Shown here: positions 33,206-42,851 of the stretch, piece after piece | Layout: the number at the start of each line of letters is the position of its first letter | How positions within the stretch are numbered: position 1 is the first letter of the stretch | DNA from: Microbacterium sp. RURRCA19A | GTDB taxonomy: Bacteria; Actinomycetota; Actinomycetes; Actinomycetales; Microbacteriaceae | NCBI RefSeq assembly: GCF_900156455.1 | Contig: NZ_FTNQ01000001.1 | Location: 186,001-250,000 of the forward strand | Reading direction: 5' to 3' | DNA: 64,000 bases | Made by a program: the position numbers and the translations under genes | The notes under the pieces: generated by a model | What the model was told of the DNA's origin: nothing | Databases searched by the model: none | Seen by the model: only the letters and a program-made list of their open reading frames with translations

Positions 33206-34078
33206 ATGGCTGAGAACTCCTGGTCGCTCGGCCGCGCGCTGCGCGGACTGTTCGTCAAACCCACCATCGACGAGACCACGTGGGACGACCTCGAGACGGC
33301 TCTGTTGACGGCCGACTTCGGTCCTGATGTGACGGAGCGTCTCGTCGACGAACTCCGCGAGAAGGTCGACCGCTACCGCACGACCGACCCGCGTGACCTG
33401 CAGCGGATGCTGCGGGAGACCCTCGAAGAGCATTTCGCGAAGTTCGACACCACGCTCCGGCTGACCGAGCGTCCCGCCGTCGTGCTGGTCGTCGGGGTCA
33501 ACGGCGTCGGCAAGACCACGACGATCGGCAAGTTCGCCAAGTTCCTGCAGCGCTACGGCCGAACCGTGGTCGTGGGCGCCGCCGACACGTTCCGCGCCGC
33601 CGCGGTCGATCAGCTCGCCACGTGGGCCGAGCGCGGGGGTGCCACGATCGTGCGTCCGCAGCACGAGGGCCAGGATCCGGCCTCCGTCGCGTTCCAGACC
33701 GTCGCGCACGCGAAGGAGACGGGCACCGAGATCGTGCTCATCGACACCGCCGGCCGTCTGCACACGAAGGGCGGCCTGATGGACGAGCTCGGCAAGATCA
33801 AGCGCGTCATCGAGAAGCAGGCCCCGATCAGCGAGGTCCTCCTGGTCCTGGATGCCACCACCGGACAGAACGGCCTCATGCAGGCCCAGGCTTTCCTCGA
33901 CAGCGCCGGTGTCACGGGTCTCGTGCTCACCAAGCTCGACGGCTCCGCGAAGGGCGGCTTCGTCCTTGCGGTGCAGGAACGCACCGGCATCCCGGTCAAG
34001 CTCCTCGGTCAGGGCGAGGGCATCGGCGACCTCACGGGCTTCACGCCCCACGTGTTCGCGGCGTCGCTGGTCGACTGA
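33206..34078 (+). CDS. ftsY: signal recognition particle receptor FtsY
   Basis: 290 residues. FtsY is the membrane-associated GTPase that docks the Ffh-RNA particle. It has the N domain (about 1-75) and G domain with GVNGVGKTTTIGKFA (P-loop), DTFRAAAVDQL, LIDTAGRLHTKGG and LTKLDGSAKGG. The acidic A domain found in E. coli is missing, as in many Actinobacteria. It follows smc, a very common pairing, and its partner ffh lies 3 kb downstream. Confidence 0.96.
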   Translation: MAENSWSLGRALRGLFVKPTIDETTWDDLETALLTADFGPDVTERLVDELREKVDRYRTTDPRDLQRMLRETLEEHFAKFDTTLRLTERPAVVLVVGVNGVGKTTTIGKFAKFLQRYGRTVVVGAADTFRAAAVDQLATWAERGGATIVRPQHEGQDPASVAFQTVAHAKETGTEIVLIDTAGRLHTKGGLMDELGKIKRVIEKQAPISEVLLVLDATTGQNGLMQAQAFLDSAGVTGLVLTKLDGSAKGGFVLAVQERTGIPVKLLGQGEGIGDLTGFTPHVFAASLVD

Positions 34079-34150
34079 ATCCCCTTATCGCACCGCGCCA
34101 CCGTGGCGGGTCGCCTTCCGCGAGGCGGGTCGGGCTGGTTTCATGGGGGA

Positions 34151-34651
34151 ATGGCGATCGAGCACGACTTCTTCGGACTCCTCGAGTCGGGACCCGACGG
34201 GTCGATCTTCTGGTCGGAGAACGTCGAGTTCGGCGACCAGAGCGTCACCGTCGACCTCACCGCTCCCGATCAGGACGACGTGTCGATCGACGCGCTCGAC
34301 GTCGCCGCGGCGATGATCTCCTCGCTCGAGACGATCGATCTGGCCGCCCGCAACGCGATGGTCAATGAACTCGACGACCGGACGAGCGAGGTGACCGAGT
34401 ACATCCTCCAGCAGCAGGCGACGCTGGGGGACGAGCTGGACGACCTCCTGTCCGACCCGTCCGGCGACACCCACATCGACGTCATCAAGTCGCTGCAGTT
34501 GATGAGCATGACGATCCTCGCCGACGAGCACGGCGGCACGGACCCCTTCGCCGTCCTGGAGTACGCCCTGGATCCGGACTCCACCGACGACGTGCTCCTG
34601 GTGAACCTCGCTTCGGACGGTCAGGTGCAGTCGGTCACCAGCGCCGACTGA
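34151..34651 (+). CDS. DUF2004-like acidic protein
   Basis: 166 residues from ATG 34151 (GGGGGA just upstream). The protein is strongly acidic, with no signal peptide or membrane span. It opens with EHDFFGLLESGPDGSIFWSE and is rich in Asp and Glu (DELDDLLSDPSGDTHIDVI). The overall pattern resembles DUF2004 proteins, which are of unknown function; this assignment is from memory of the family and moderately secure. It lies alone between ftsY and the convergent lipA. Confidence 0.6.
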   Translation: MAIEHDFFGLLESGPDGSIFWSENVEFGDQSVTVDLTAPDQDDVSIDALDVAAAMISSLETIDLAARNAMVNELDDRTSEVTEYILQQQATLGDELDDLLSDPSGDTHIDVIKSLQLMSMTILADEHGGTDPFAVLEYALDPDSTDDVLLVNLASDGQVQSVTSAD

Positions 34652-34666
34652 CCTTCCGCGCCCCGC

Positions 34667-35701
34667 TCACACCGCCTGCGCGAAGCCGGCGTCCGCGGCG
34701 GCGATGTCCTTCGCGAGGTGGCCGAGGTGCGGCGGGATCTCGCGACCCTTCGACACCATCGACTGGGCCCACAGGCGCCCGGCGCGGTAGGAGGACCGCA
34801 CGAGGGGACCGGCCAGGACGCCGAGGAAGCCGATACGCTCGGCCTCTTCCTTGAACTCGACGAACTCCGCGGGCTTGACCCAGCGCTGCACCGGCAGGTG
34901 GCGCGGCGTCGGTCGGAGGTACTGCGTGATCGTGATGATGTCGGTTCCGGCCTCGTGCAGATCCCGCAGGGCCTGCACCACCTCTTCGGGCTCCTCGCCC
35001 ATGCCGAGGATGAGGTTCGACTTCGTGATGAGGCCCGCGTCGCGGGCGGCGGTGAGCACGCCGAGCGACCGCTCGTAGCGGAACGCGGGCCGGATGCGCT
35101 TGAAGATGCGCGGAACCGTCTCGACGTTGTGCGCGAAGACCTCCGGCCGCGACGAGAAGACCTCGTCCAGGTGGGCGGGGTTCCCCGAGAAGTCGGTCGC
35201 GAGGATTTCGACTCCGGTCCCGGGGTTCTCGGCGTGGATGCGCCGCACCGTCTCGGCGTGCAGCCACGCGCCCTCGTCGGGCAGGTCGTCGCGCGCGACG
35301 CCCGTCACCGTCGCGTACCGCAGCTGCATCCGCGTGACGCTCTCCGCGACGCGGCGCGGCTCGTCGGTGTCGTAGTCGGCGGGCTTCCCGGTGTCGATCT
35401 GGCAGAAGTCGCAGCGGCGCGTGCACTGCGAGCCGCCGATGAGGAACGTCGCCTCGCGGTCCTCCCAGCACTCGAAGATGTTCGGGCAGCCGGCCTCCTG
35501 GCACACGGTGTGCAGTTCCTCGGTCTTCACGAGGTTCTGCAGCGCCGTGTATTCGGGCCCGAGGCGCGCTTTCGTCTTGATCCACTCGGGTTTGCGCTCG
35601 ATCGGGGTCTGCGCGTTGCGCACCTCGAGGCGCAGCAGCTTCCGTCCGTTCGGGGCGGTGGATGCCGCGCCGCCGGCGCTGCCGGTCCCGCAGGCGCTCA
35701 C
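34667..35701 (-). CDS. lipA: lipoyl synthase
   Basis: 344 residues from GTG 35701, which overlaps the lipB stop as GTGA. LipA inserts two sulfurs into octanoyl groups on lipoyl domains. Both iron-sulfur clusters can be seen: the auxiliary cluster cysteines in [15 protein letters not shown] and the radical-SAM CX3CX2C in [13 protein letters not shown] Ser/Gly/Ala-rich N-terminal tail of about 20 residues is probably disordered. lipB-lipA order with coupling indicates joint synthesis of the lipoylation pathway. Confidence 0.96.
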   Translation of the reverse strand: MSACGTGSAGGAASTAPNGRKLLRLEVRNAQTPIERKPEWIKTKARLGPEYTALQNLVKTEELHTVCQEAGCPNIFECWEDREATFLIGGSQCTRRCDFCQIDTGKPADYDTDEPRRVAESVTRMQLRYATVTGVARDDLPDEGAWLHAETVRRIHAENPGTGVEILATDFSGNPAHLDEVFSSRPEVFAHNVETVPRIFKRIRPAFRYERSLGVLTAARDAGLITKSNLILGMGEEPEEVVQALRDLHEAGTDIITITQYLRPTPRHLPVQRWVKPAEFVEFKEEAERIGFLGVLAGPLVRSSYRAGRLWAQSMVSKGREIPPHLGHLAKDIAAADAGFAQAV

Positions 35702-36336
35702 GCGGCGACCGCCGAGTACTCGGCGCGGAAGGCGGCCTCGACGCCCTCGACGATGTCCGCGGGGGAGACCTCGGCGCCGAGGATCTCACTCACCGTGGTG
35801 ACACCGGCATCCGTGATCCCGCAGGGGACGATGCCGCGGAAGCCCGCGAGGGAATTGTCGCAGTTGACCGCGAACCCGTGCATGGTGACACCTTTCTCGA
35901 CGCGCACGCCGATCGCTGCGACCTTGTCGACGCCCAGCGGGCGCCGCACCCAGACGCCGCTGCGTCCGTCGACGCGGAAGCCCTCGACGCCGTGCGCGGC
36001 GAGGGCGGAGATGAGGAGTCCTTCCAGCCGTCGCACGTGGGCGACGACGTCGAGGGGCTCGGGAAGGCGGACGATCGGGTACCCGACGAGCTGACCGGGA
36101 CCGTGCCAGGTGATCTTGCCGCCGCGGTCCACGTCGATCACCGGCGTGCCGTCGGTGGGTCGCTCGTGGGCCTCGGTGCGCTTGCCCGCGGTGTACACCG
36201 ATTCGTGCTCGAGCAGGAGCAGCGTGTCGGGGCGTGCACCGGAGAGCACCTCGGAGTGGACCGCGCGTTGCAGCGCCCAGCCGTCGGCGTAGGGCACGTA
36301 GTCGGGGGCGAGCCCCGCGCGAAGGATGTCGAGCAT
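35698..36336 (-). CDS. lipB: lipoyl(octanoyl) transferase
   Basis: 212 residues from ATG 36336 with GGGAG upstream. LipB moves octanoate from acyl carrier protein to lipoyl domains. Catalytic Cys is in [11 protein letters not shown] and the catalytic Lys in [12 protein letters not shown]; the conserved [15 protein letters not shown] segment is present. It is the first gene of the lipB-lipA operon and is divergent from a TetR gene. An inverted repeat near its promoter could be an operator. Confidence 0.95.
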   Translation of the reverse strand: MLDILRAGLAPDYVPYADGWALQRAVHSEVLSGARPDTLLLLEHESVYTAGKRTEAHERPTDGTPVIDVDRGGKITWHGPGQLVGYPIVRLPEPLDVVAHVRRLEGLLISALAAHGVEGFRVDGRSGVWVRRPLGVDKVAAIGVRVEKGVTMHGFAVNCDNSLAGFRGIVPCGITDAGVTTVSEILGAEVSPADIVEGVEAAFRAEYSAVAA

Positions 36337-36351
36337 CAGCGCTCCCGTTTG

Positions 36352-36394
36352 TTGGATTGCGTCCAAGAATACATACACGGTCGCGCCATAGGCT
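36352..36394. promoter_or_regulatory. lipB / tetR divergent promoter region with palindromic operator candidate
   Basis: TTGGA-TTGCG-TCCAA (36352-36366) is an inverted repeat. Minus-strand TATTCT (36371 to 36366) would serve lipB, with the repeat over its start site. Plus-strand TAGGCT (36389-36394) ends 6 nt before the tetR ATG (leaderless). Confidence 0.6.
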
Positions 36395-36400
36395 GTCGGC

Positions 36401-36946
36401 ATGGCCACCGAATCCCGCACCGGTCGCCCGCGCGCGTCGTCGCGCGAGGTGCTTTCGGAGGCGGCCTGCGAGCTCTTCCTGGAGCGGGGGTACGACGCGA
36501 CGTCGGTGTCGGACATCACGCGCCGTGCCGGAGTGAGCCGTTCGAGCTTCTTCAACTACTTCTCCGCCAAGAGCGACGTGCTCTGGTCGGGATTCGACGC
36601 GCGTGTCGACGAGGCCATCGCGGACCTGCGCGACGGCGGTGCCGTGTCGGAGGTCCTTCTCGCGATCGGCGACGGCCTGGCACCCGATGCCCTCGCACTG
36701 GCGATCGTGAACGCGGATGCCATGGGCATCTCCGCCGAGCTCGATCGCGACCGCGCCATCCGGCAGTTTCGCCTGCAGCGCGAGGCGGCCGCGCGACTGG
36801 TGCGCGACGGCACGGCTCCGCTCGCCGCCCAGGTGAGGGCCGGGGCAGCCGCCGCGGCCGTGCTGGCCGCGGTCTGGGCGTGGGCGGACCACACCGCCGG
36901 CCGCTCGCTGACCGAGACCCTGGCGGAGGCGCTCTCCGTGGCGTGA
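36401..36946 (+). CDS. TetR-family transcriptional regulator
   Basis: 181 residues from ATG 36401. The N-terminal DNA-binding domain is clear: LSEAACELFLERGYDATSV followed by SDITRRAGVSRSSFFNYFSAK, a TetR helix-turn-helix. The ligand-binding half is short and Ala-rich, with no family hint of the effector. It is divergent from lipB, and an inverted repeat lies between them, so it may regulate itself and possibly lipB-lipA. That link is inferred from position only. Confidence 0.9.
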   Translation: MATESRTGRPRASSREVLSEAACELFLERGYDATSVSDITRRAGVSRSSFFNYFSAKSDVLWSGFDARVDEAIADLRDGGAVSEVLLAIGDGLAPDALALAIVNADAMGISAELDRDRAIRQFRLQREAAARLVRDGTAPLAAQVRAGAAAAAVLAAVWAWADHTAGRSLTETLAEALSVA

Positions 36947-37061
36947 GGTGTCGGCATCCGGGTCGGTCTGCTCGACGATCCGGACGCTCCACGCACGGTC
37001 GGATCACGGCGATCCTCGGGCCACCCGCTCGGCTGCGGCGGCGGTCCGGAGCGGGGCCGCG

Positions 37062-37067
37062 TAAACT
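37062..37067 (+). promoter_or_regulatory. ffh -10 box
   Basis: TAAACT ends 9 nt before ATG 37077; no SD is present, so the transcript is leaderless or nearly so. Confidence 0.55.
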
Positions 37068-37076
37068 CAATCCATC

Positions 37077-38621
37077 ATGGCGACTTTCGGCACCCTCTCC
37101 GACCGGCTCACAGAGACCTTCCGCAATCTGCGCAAGAAGGGACAGCTGACCCCCGCCGACGTCGACGGGACGGTCCGCGAGATCCGACGTGCCCTCCTCG
37201 ACGCCGACGTCGCCCTGCCGGTCGTCAAGGAGTTCACCGCCGCGGTGCGCGAGCGGGCCCTCGGCGACGAGGTCAATCGCGCGCTGAACCCGGCCCAGCA
37301 GGTCGTGCAGATCGTCAACGACGAGCTCATCGGCATCCTGGGCGGCCAGCAGCGTCGCCTCCAGTTCGCCAAGAACCCGCCGACGGTCATCATGCTCGCG
37401 GGGCTTCAGGGTTCGGGAAAGACCACGTTCGCGGGCAAGCTCGCGAAGATGCTCGAGAAGGACGGACACACGCCTCTCCTCGTGGCGTGCGACCTCCAGC
37501 GCCCCAACGCCGTCAACCAGCTGCAGGTCGTCGCCGAGCGCGCCGGCGCCGCCATCTACGCGCCCCAGCCCGGCAACGGCGTCGGCGACCCGGTGAAGGT
37601 CGCCCGCGACGGTGTCGAATACGCGAAGCAGAAGCAGTACGACACCGTCATCATCGACACCGCCGGACGCCTCGGTGTCGACGCGGAGCTGATGAAGCAG
37701 GCCGCCGACATCCGCACGGCCACCCAGCCCGACGAGGTGCTCTTCGTCATCGACGCGATGATCGGTCAGGATGCCGTGAACACGGCGAAGGCCTTCCAGG
37801 ACGGCGTCGACTTCACCGGCGTCGTGCTGTCCAAGCTCGACGGTGACGCCCGTGGTGGAGCCGCGCTGTCCGTCGCGTCGGTCACGGGACGCCCGATCAT
37901 CTTCGCGTCGACCGGCGAGGGTCTCGACGACGTCGAGCCCTTCTACCCGGACCGCATGGCATCCCGCATTCTCGACCTCGGTGACATCCTCACCCTGATC
38001 GAGCAGGCGCAGCAGGCCTTCGACGAGGCCGAGGCGATGAAGGTCGCCGAGAAGCTCGCGACGGAGACCTTCACGCTCGAGGACTTCCTCGAGCAAATGC
38101 AGCAGATGAAGAAGATGGGCTCCATGAAGAAGATGCTCGGGATGCTCCCGGGCATGGGATCCATGAAGCAGCAGCTCGAGGACTTCGACGAGCGCGAGAT
38201 CGACCGCACCGAGGCGATCATCCGCTCGATGACCGTGGCCGAGCGTCGCAACCCCAAGCTCCTGAACGGCTCGCGGCGCCTGCGCATCGCGCGCGGTTCC
38301 GGCATGACCGTCACCGACGTCAACCAGCTCGTGCAGCGCTTCGAGCAGGCCGCCAAGATGATGAAGACGGTCGCGCGCGGCGGTGTGCCCAACATCCCCG
38401 GCATGGGACCCATCGGCGGCAAGCCGGGTGCGTCGTCGAAGCGGGGGAAGCAGCAGAAGGCGAAGGGCTCGCGGTCGGGCAACCCGGCCAAGCGTGCCGC
38501 TGAGAACGCCGGGATCGCCGCCGCCGCTCCCGCCACCGGGTCGGGCTTCGGCCTCGGGGGGCAGAAGGCCCCGACCGAGGAAGACCTGGCCGAACTGCAG
38601 AAGCTGCTCGGTCGGGGCTGA
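37077..38621 (+). CDS. ffh: signal recognition particle protein
   Basis: 514 residues. Ffh is the SRP54 homologue that binds signal sequences and the SRP RNA. N domain about 1-90; G domain with GLQGSGKTTFAGKLA, CDLQRPNAVNQL, IDTAGRLGVD and LSKLDGDARGG; M domain from about 300 rich in Met, such as EQMQQMKKMGSMKKMLGMLP, which forms the signal-binding groove. The C-terminal 90 residues are Lys/Ala/Gly-rich, longer than in E. coli. It converges with the SGNH hydrolase gene. Confidence 0.97.
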   Translation: MATFGTLSDRLTETFRNLRKKGQLTPADVDGTVREIRRALLDADVALPVVKEFTAAVRERALGDEVNRALNPAQQVVQIVNDELIGILGGQQRRLQFAKNPPTVIMLAGLQGSGKTTFAGKLAKMLEKDGHTPLLVACDLQRPNAVNQLQVVAERAGAAIYAPQPGNGVGDPVKVARDGVEYAKQKQYDTVIIDTAGRLGVDAELMKQAADIRTATQPDEVLFVIDAMIGQDAVNTAKAFQDGVDFTGVVLSKLDGDARGGAALSVASVTGRPIIFASTGEGLDDVEPFYPDRMASRILDLGDILTLIEQAQQAFDEAEAMKVAEKLATETFTLEDFLEQMQQMKKMGSMKKMLGMLPGMGSMKQQLEDFDEREIDRTEAIIRSMTVAERRNPKLLNGSRRLRIARGSGMTVTDVNQLVQRFEQAAKMMKTVARGGVPNIPGMGPIGGKPGASSKRGKQQKAKGSRSGNPAKRAAENAGIAAAAPATGSGFGLGGQKAPTEEDLAELQKLLGRG

Positions 38622-38648
38622 GCCGGGGGCCCGCGCGGTCCACCGGCG

Positions 38649-39371
38649 TCAGGGGAGGACGCCCGCGTCCTGCAGGGCCGAGACCACCGTCTGCTCGATG
38701 GCACGCTGGCCACGCGCGGTGGGGTGCACGTCGTCGTCCTGGAGCCACTCCGGATGACCCACCAGCGGTTGCCCCACGTCGACGAAGATCCCCCCGGCGG
38801 AGTCGACCGCGTCACGGAGCGCGTCCGAGGTCGTGGCGGTGTCGTCCGGGACGTCCGGATCGTCGTTCCAGATCGTGCTGAGCCCGACGATGCGCGCGTC
38901 GGGCGCGGCGTCGTGGAGCTGGGCGATGGTGTCGTCGGTGTCCGTGCGGATCTCGTCCGCGTCCTGCCAGAAGTCGTTGCTCGAGGACTGCACGATGATC
39001 AGCTCGGGCTGCAGCGCGGCGATCGCGGGGGAGAAACCGGCGTAGGCCGTGCCGCATTCGCCCGCGACCACGAACCCCATGCCGCCGCAGGCGAGGTTGG
39101 TCAGCGAGACGTCCTCGCGCTGGGCGAGGAGGAAAGGCCACGCGTCGCCGAGCGGCAGTCCCGCGCCCGACATGAGCGAGTCGCCCAGCGTGACCACACG
39201 CAGGGGCGCGGGCGATGCGGTCGGCGCGACGATCGGGGCGAGCGTCGGCGTGGGGAAGGTCAGCGCCTGCACGGGATCCGCGGGATCAGGCGTGCAGCCG
39301 ACGAGCGTGAGGAGCGCACCTCCGGCCAGGGCGGCCAGCAGAGGCATCGCGGCACGGCGCCGTCGGGTCAT
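38649..39371 (-). CDS. SGNH/GDSL-type hydrolase lipoprotein
   Basis: 240 residues from ATG 39371. A lipoprotein signal ends in LVGC (Cys26). The SGNH blocks are visible: block I VVTLGDSLMSG with the nucleophile Ser, block II around ACGGMG, block III QSSSNDFW with Asn, and block V DDVHPTARGQ with Asp and His. It is therefore a surface-anchored esterase or acetylhydrolase of unknown substrate. TAGGAT ends 6 nt before the ATG, indicating a leaderless transcript. Confidence 0.88.
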   Translation of the reverse strand: MTRRRRAAMPLLAALAGGALLTLVGCTPDPADPVQALTFPTPTLAPIVAPTASPAPLRVVTLGDSLMSGAGLPLGDAWPFLLAQREDVSLTNLACGGMGFVVAGECGTAYAGFSPAIAALQPELIIVQSSSNDFWQDADEIRTDTDDTIAQLHDAAPDARIVGLSTIWNDDPDVPDDTATTSDALRDAVDSAGGIFVDVGQPLVGHPEWLQDDDVHPTARGQRAIEQTVVSALQDAGVLP

Positions 39372-39377
39372 GGCGAG

Positions 39378-39383
39378 ATCCTA
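39378..39383 (-). promoter_or_regulatory. SGNH hydrolase -10 box (leaderless)
   Basis: Minus-strand TAGGAT, 6 nt before ATG 39371. Confidence 0.5.
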
Positions 39384-39420
39384 CGGGCGGGAACCTATGA
39401 GTCCGCCCTCGCGAGTGCCG

Positions 39421-40584
39421 TCACACCCGCAGCGCAGCGAGGTGCTCGCGCAGCGTCGGCCCGCCGCGGAACTCGCGGATGAGGTGCTGCACCACCTCGC
39501 GCAGATCGCCGTCGGCCGCCTCCGCCACCGCGATCTGGCGCGCCGAGCTTCCGCCCGTGGCCAGAATCGTCTCCAGGCCCGCGAACTCGCGGACGCAGTG
39601 CAGGTCCACCGCGATCTCGGCGAGTTCCTCCATCGTCGTCCGCAGGTGGTCCCGCACGGGCAACTGCGTGCCGTCGCGATCGACGATCACGCGGGCGTCG
39701 AGTCCGTACCGGGCCGCGCGCCACTTGTTCTCACGGGCGTACCACGGCGGGATGCCGGGCAGCTCGCCGCCCTCGTCGAGGATCCGCGAGAAGTGCTCGA
39801 CGAGCGTCTGCACGAAAGCCGCGACGGCGGCGAGCTCGGGAAGCGTCGACATGCCGTCGCACGCGCGGATCTCGACGGTTCCCCAGCGCGGCGCGGGACG
39901 GATGTCCCACCGCACCTCGCTGGCATCCGCCATCACTCCCGTGCGGACCATGTCGTCCAGGTAGCGCTCGAACTCGGCCCAGTCGCTCAGCTGCCAGGGG
40001 AGGCCCGCGGTGGGCAGCTGCTGGAACACCAGCGCCCGGTTGCTCGCGTAGCCGGTGCGTTCCCCCGCCCAGAACGGACTGGATGCCGACAGGGCCTGCA
40101 GATGCGGCAGGTACACCGTCAGGGCGTTCACGATCGGGATGACCTTGTCCACGTCGTCGACGCCGACGTGGACGTGGATGCCCCAGATCATCATGTTGCG
40201 GCCCCACCACTGGGTCCGCTCGATGAGCTTGTGGTACCTCGTCTTGTCCGTGACCTGTTGCTCGTACCACTGGGCGAAGGGGTGGCTGCCGGCGCACAGC
40301 AGCTCGATACCCCGGGGCTCGGTCTGCTCGCGCAGTGCGCCGATGGCATCCGCGATGTCATCGACGGCCTCGGCGACGGTGTGCCCGACGCCGCTCGTGA
40401 CCTCCACCGTGTTCGTCAGCAGCTCGCCGGTGACGGTGAAGCGCTCGAGCGCCGTCGCCTCCTCGACGAGCTCGAGGACCTCGGGGGCACGGGCCACGAG
40501 ATCGCCGGTTTCGCGGTCGGCGAGCATGAGTTCCCATTCGAGTCCCACGGAGGAACGTGTGGACGGAGCGAACGGGAGCGTCAT
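39421..40584 (-). CDS. glutamate--cysteine ligase family protein (GCS2/YbdK type)
   Basis: 387 residues from ATG 40584. Features of the GCS2 carboxylate-amine ligase family are SVGLEWELMLADRETGDLV at the start, IHVHVGVDDVDK, and RPAPRWGTVEIRACDGM. Such enzymes join glutamate to cysteine or another amine using ATP. Many Actinobacteria use mycothiol instead of glutathione, so the true product is uncertain. CAGACT ends 6 nt before the ATG and there is no SD; an upstream in-frame ATG at 40641 would add unrelated residues. Confidence 0.85.
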   Translation of the reverse strand: MTLPFAPSTRSSVGLEWELMLADRETGDLVARAPEVLELVEEATALERFTVTGELLTNTVEVTSGVGHTVAEAVDDIADAIGALREQTEPRGIELLCAGSHPFAQWYEQQVTDKTRYHKLIERTQWWGRNMMIWGIHVHVGVDDVDKVIPIVNALTVYLPHLQALSASSPFWAGERTGYASNRALVFQQLPTAGLPWQLSDWAEFERYLDDMVRTGVMADASEVRWDIRPAPRWGTVEIRACDGMSTLPELAAVAAFVQTLVEHFSRILDEGGELPGIPPWYARENKWRAARYGLDARVIVDRDGTQLPVRDHLRTTMEELAEIAVDLHCVREFAGLETILATGGSSARQIAVAEAADGDLREVVQHLIREFRGGPTLREHLAALRV

Positions 40585-40590
40585 GCGGTC

Positions 40591-40596
40591 AGTCTG
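40591..40596 (-). promoter_or_regulatory. GCS2-type ligase -10 box (leaderless)
   Basis: Minus-strand CAGACT, 6 nt before ATG 40584; a weaker match than the TANNNT boxes. Confidence 0.4.
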
Positions 40597-40645
40597 ACAC
40601 GACGACACGGGCGTCACCGGGTTCGCGACCCGCCGTGTCATCTGG

Positions 40646-40681
40646 CAGAATAGAGGGTCGGACCAGGTGCTCGACCCTCTA
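40646..40681 (+). promoter_or_regulatory. rpsP promoter and 10-bp inverted repeat
   Basis: TGG-CAGAAT (box 40646-40651) is shared almost exactly with the rplS promoter. TAGAGGGTCG (40651-40660) is inverted at 40672-40681. If transcription starts near 40658 the repeat straddles the start site, so it is a possible DNA operator rather than an RNA hairpin. The leader to GTG 40774 is about 115 nt. Confidence 0.55.
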
Positions 40682-40773
40682 TCCAGCGCCGGTCCTCCTC
40701 TTTGAGCTTCCGCCGGGTGTGCACCCCACGCTCCAGGCGACCGGTTCGTTCATTTCCCACCACAGGAGAAATC

Positions 40774-41193
40774 GTGGCTGTCAAGATCCGTCTCAAGCGT
40801 CTCGGCAAGATCCGTGCGCCCTACTACCGCATCGTCGTCGCCGACTCGCGCACCAAGCGCGACGGTCGTGTGATCGAGGAGATCGGCAAGTACCACCCGA
40901 CTGAGGAGCCCTCGTTCATCGAGGTCGACTCCGAGCGCGCGCAGTACTGGCTCGGCGTCGGCGCGCAGCCGACCGAGCAGGTCCGTGCCATCCTCAAGCT
41001 CACGGGCGACTGGGGCACCTTCAAGGGCGACAAGGACGCGAAGTCCACCGTCAAGGTCCGCGAGCCCAAGGCCGCCTTCGAGGCCGACACCGCGAAGAAG
41101 TCGGTCGTCAAGCCCAAGGCCGAGAAGAAGGCTGAGGCTCCGGCCGCCGCTGAGGCGCCCGAAGCCGCTGCCGACGAGACCTCGGCAGAGTAA
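40774..41193 (+). CDS. rpsP: 30S ribosomal protein S16
   Basis: 139 residues from GTG 40774 with SD CAGGAGAA (40762-40769). The bS16 core is in the first 85 residues ([36 protein letters not shown]). The C-terminal 50 residues form a Lys/Ala/Glu-rich tail typical of actinobacterial S16. It starts the conserved rpsP-khpA-rimM-trmD operon for ribosome assembly and tRNA modification. Confidence 0.96.
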   Translation: MAVKIRLKRLGKIRAPYYRIVVADSRTKRDGRVIEEIGKYHPTEEPSFIEVDSERAQYWLGVGAQPTEQVRAILKLTGDWGTFKGDKDAKSTVKVREPKAAFEADTAKKSVVKPKAEKKAEAPAAAEAPEAAADETSAE

Positions 41194-41198
41194 GTCCC

Positions 41199-41429
41199 GT
41201 GCTGTCCGCCGCGCTCGAGCACGTCGTCAAGGGGATCGTCGATCACCCCGACGCCGTGACCATCCGTTCCGCCACGTCGCCCCGCGGCGAGGTGCTGGAG
41301 GTTCGCGTGCACCCCGATGACCGGGGTCGCGTGATCGGGCGCGGCGGTCGCACCGCCAAGGCGCTGCGCACGCTCATCACGGCCCTCGCCGACGGGCAGC
41401 GCGTCCGCGTCGACGTCGCCGACGACTGA
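41199..41429 (+). CDS. khpA: KH-domain RNA-binding protein KhpA
   Basis: 76 residues from GTG 41199. It is a single KH domain with the RNA-gripping GxxG loop in DDRGRVIGRGGRTAKALRTL. KhpA/YlqC proteins bind RNA and usually lie between rpsP and rimM, as here. Its stop overlaps the rimM start by one base (TGATG). Confidence 0.93.
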   Translation: MLSAALEHVVKGIVDHPDAVTIRSATSPRGEVLEVRVHPDDRGRVIGRGGRTAKALRTLITALADGQRVRVDVADD

Positions 41430-42076
41430 TGTCGGCCGGCGACGCCGCGGGCGCCCAGCCCGCCAAGACCCAGCTCCGCGTGGGCCGCCTGGTCAAGGCC
41501 CACGGACTCAAGGGCGCATTCAAGCTCGAGCTCTACACCGACGACCCCGAGGGGCGTTTCGTCCCCGGGAAGAGCTTCACCTTGCAGGTACCGGAATCCT
41601 CGCCGTGGCACGGCCGCGAGCTGACGGTCCGCGAATTCCGCTGGATGAACTCCCACCCGGTCGCCTTCTTCGAAGGCGTCGACGACCGTACGGCCGCAGA
41701 GGGCCTGGTCAAGGCGATCCTGTGGATCGACCAGGATGCCGAGACCGCCCCGGCCGAAGACGACGCCTGGTACGACCACCAGCTCATCGGCCTCGATGTG
41801 GTACGCGACGGTGAGGTCATCGGGCGCGTCGTGCGCGTCGATCACTTCCCCGCGCAGGACCTGCTGATCGTGCGTCCGACGGGTCGCGGCGAAGACGCCG
41901 ACGTCCTGGTCCCCTTCGTGAGCGCGATCGTGCCCGAGGTCGACGTCGAGGCCGGCCGTGTCGTGGTGACGCCTCCCGCCGGTCTCTTCGAGGAACTCCC
42001 GGGCGACGACGACACCCCGCAGGAGGAGTCCGGTCCGGACGAGTCCGACGAGGTCGCCGACTCCCGCGAGGACTGA
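41429..42076 (+). CDS. rimM: ribosome maturation factor RimM
   Basis: 215 residues from ATG 41429. RimM binds S19 and assists 30S maturation. The N-terminal barrel begins [20 protein letters not shown], and the PRC-barrel half includes [20 protein letters not shown] and [19 protein letters not shown]. The last 25 residues are acidic and probably disordered. It is coupled to khpA and followed after one base by trmD. Confidence 0.95.
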   Translation: MSAGDAAGAQPAKTQLRVGRLVKAHGLKGAFKLELYTDDPEGRFVPGKSFTLQVPESSPWHGRELTVREFRWMNSHPVAFFEGVDDRTAAEGLVKAILWIDQDAETAPAEDDAWYDHQLIGLDVVRDGEVIGRVVRVDHFPAQDLLIVRPTGRGEDADVLVPFVSAIVPEVDVEAGRVVVTPPAGLFEELPGDDDTPQEESGPDESDEVADSRED

Positions 42077-42077
42077 C

Positions 42078-42767
42078 GTGCGCATCGACGTCGTCTCGAT
42101 CTTCCCGACGATCTTCGACGCCCTCGAGGTGTCGCTCCTGGGCAAGGCCCGCCAGAGCGGGCTGCTCGACGTGCGCGTGCACGATCTCCGCGACTACACG
42201 CACGACCGTCACCGCACGGTCGATGACACGCCGTACGGCGGTGGCGCGGGCATGGTCATGAAGCCCGAGCCGTGGGGCGAGGCTCTCGACGACGTCACGC
42301 GGGACGCGGCCGCGGCGCCGGTGATCGTGTTCCCGTCGCCGGCGGGGGAGCGCTTCACGCAGAAGATCGCGCGCGAGCTCTCCGAGGAACAGCACCTCGT
42401 CTTCGGATGCGGTCGCTACGAGGGCATCGACGAGCGCGTTTTCGACTACGCCGCCGGCCTCGGACGTGTACGACTGCTCAGCCTCGGTGACTACGTGTTG
42501 AACGGCGGCGAGGTCGCCGTGATGGCGATGGTCGAAGCGATCGGGCGCCTGATCCCCGGCGTCGTCGGCAACCCGGAGAGCCTCGTCGAGGAGTCGCACG
42601 AGGACGGTCTGCTCGAATACCCGTCCTTCACCAAGCCCGCGTCCTGGCGCGGTCACGAGGTGCCGCCGGTCCTCCTGAGCGGCAACCACGGGGCCGTCGC
42701 CTCTTGGCGGCGCGAGCAGCAGATCGAGCGCACCCGCCAGCGCCGTCCGGATCTGCTCGCCGACTGA
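42078..42767 (+). CDS. trmD: tRNA (guanine-N1)-methyltransferase, G37 specific
   Basis: 229 residues from GTG 42078. TrmD methylates G37 of tRNAs to prevent frameshifting. The SPOUT trefoil-knot features are [26 protein letters not shown] and [14 protein letters not shown]. The length is slightly short of the E. coli enzyme. It ends the operon; a hairpin at 42816-42841 follows, facing the convergent map gene. Confidence 0.96.
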   Translation: MRIDVVSIFPTIFDALEVSLLGKARQSGLLDVRVHDLRDYTHDRHRTVDDTPYGGGAGMVMKPEPWGEALDDVTRDAAAAPVIVFPSPAGERFTQKIARELSEEQHLVFGCGRYEGIDERVFDYAAGLGRVRLLSLGDYVLNGGEVAVMAMVEAIGRLIPGVVGNPESLVEESHEDGLLEYPSFTKPASWRGHEVPPVLLSGNHGAVASWRREQQIERTRQRRPDLLAD

Positions 42768-42815
42768 ACGGCTCCCCAGCGGGGCGCGCAGCGCTGTCGC
42801 AGGCGAGGCGTGGGC

Positions 42816-42841
42816 CGTGGCATCCACAGTCGGATGCCACG
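42816..42841. terminator. hairpin between convergent trmD and map, made of inverted GGATGCC
   Basis: CGTGGCATCC (42816-42825) pairs with GGATGCCACG (42832-42841), 6-nt loop, no T-run. Confidence 0.6.
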
Positions 42842-42851
42842 AGCGCCACGG

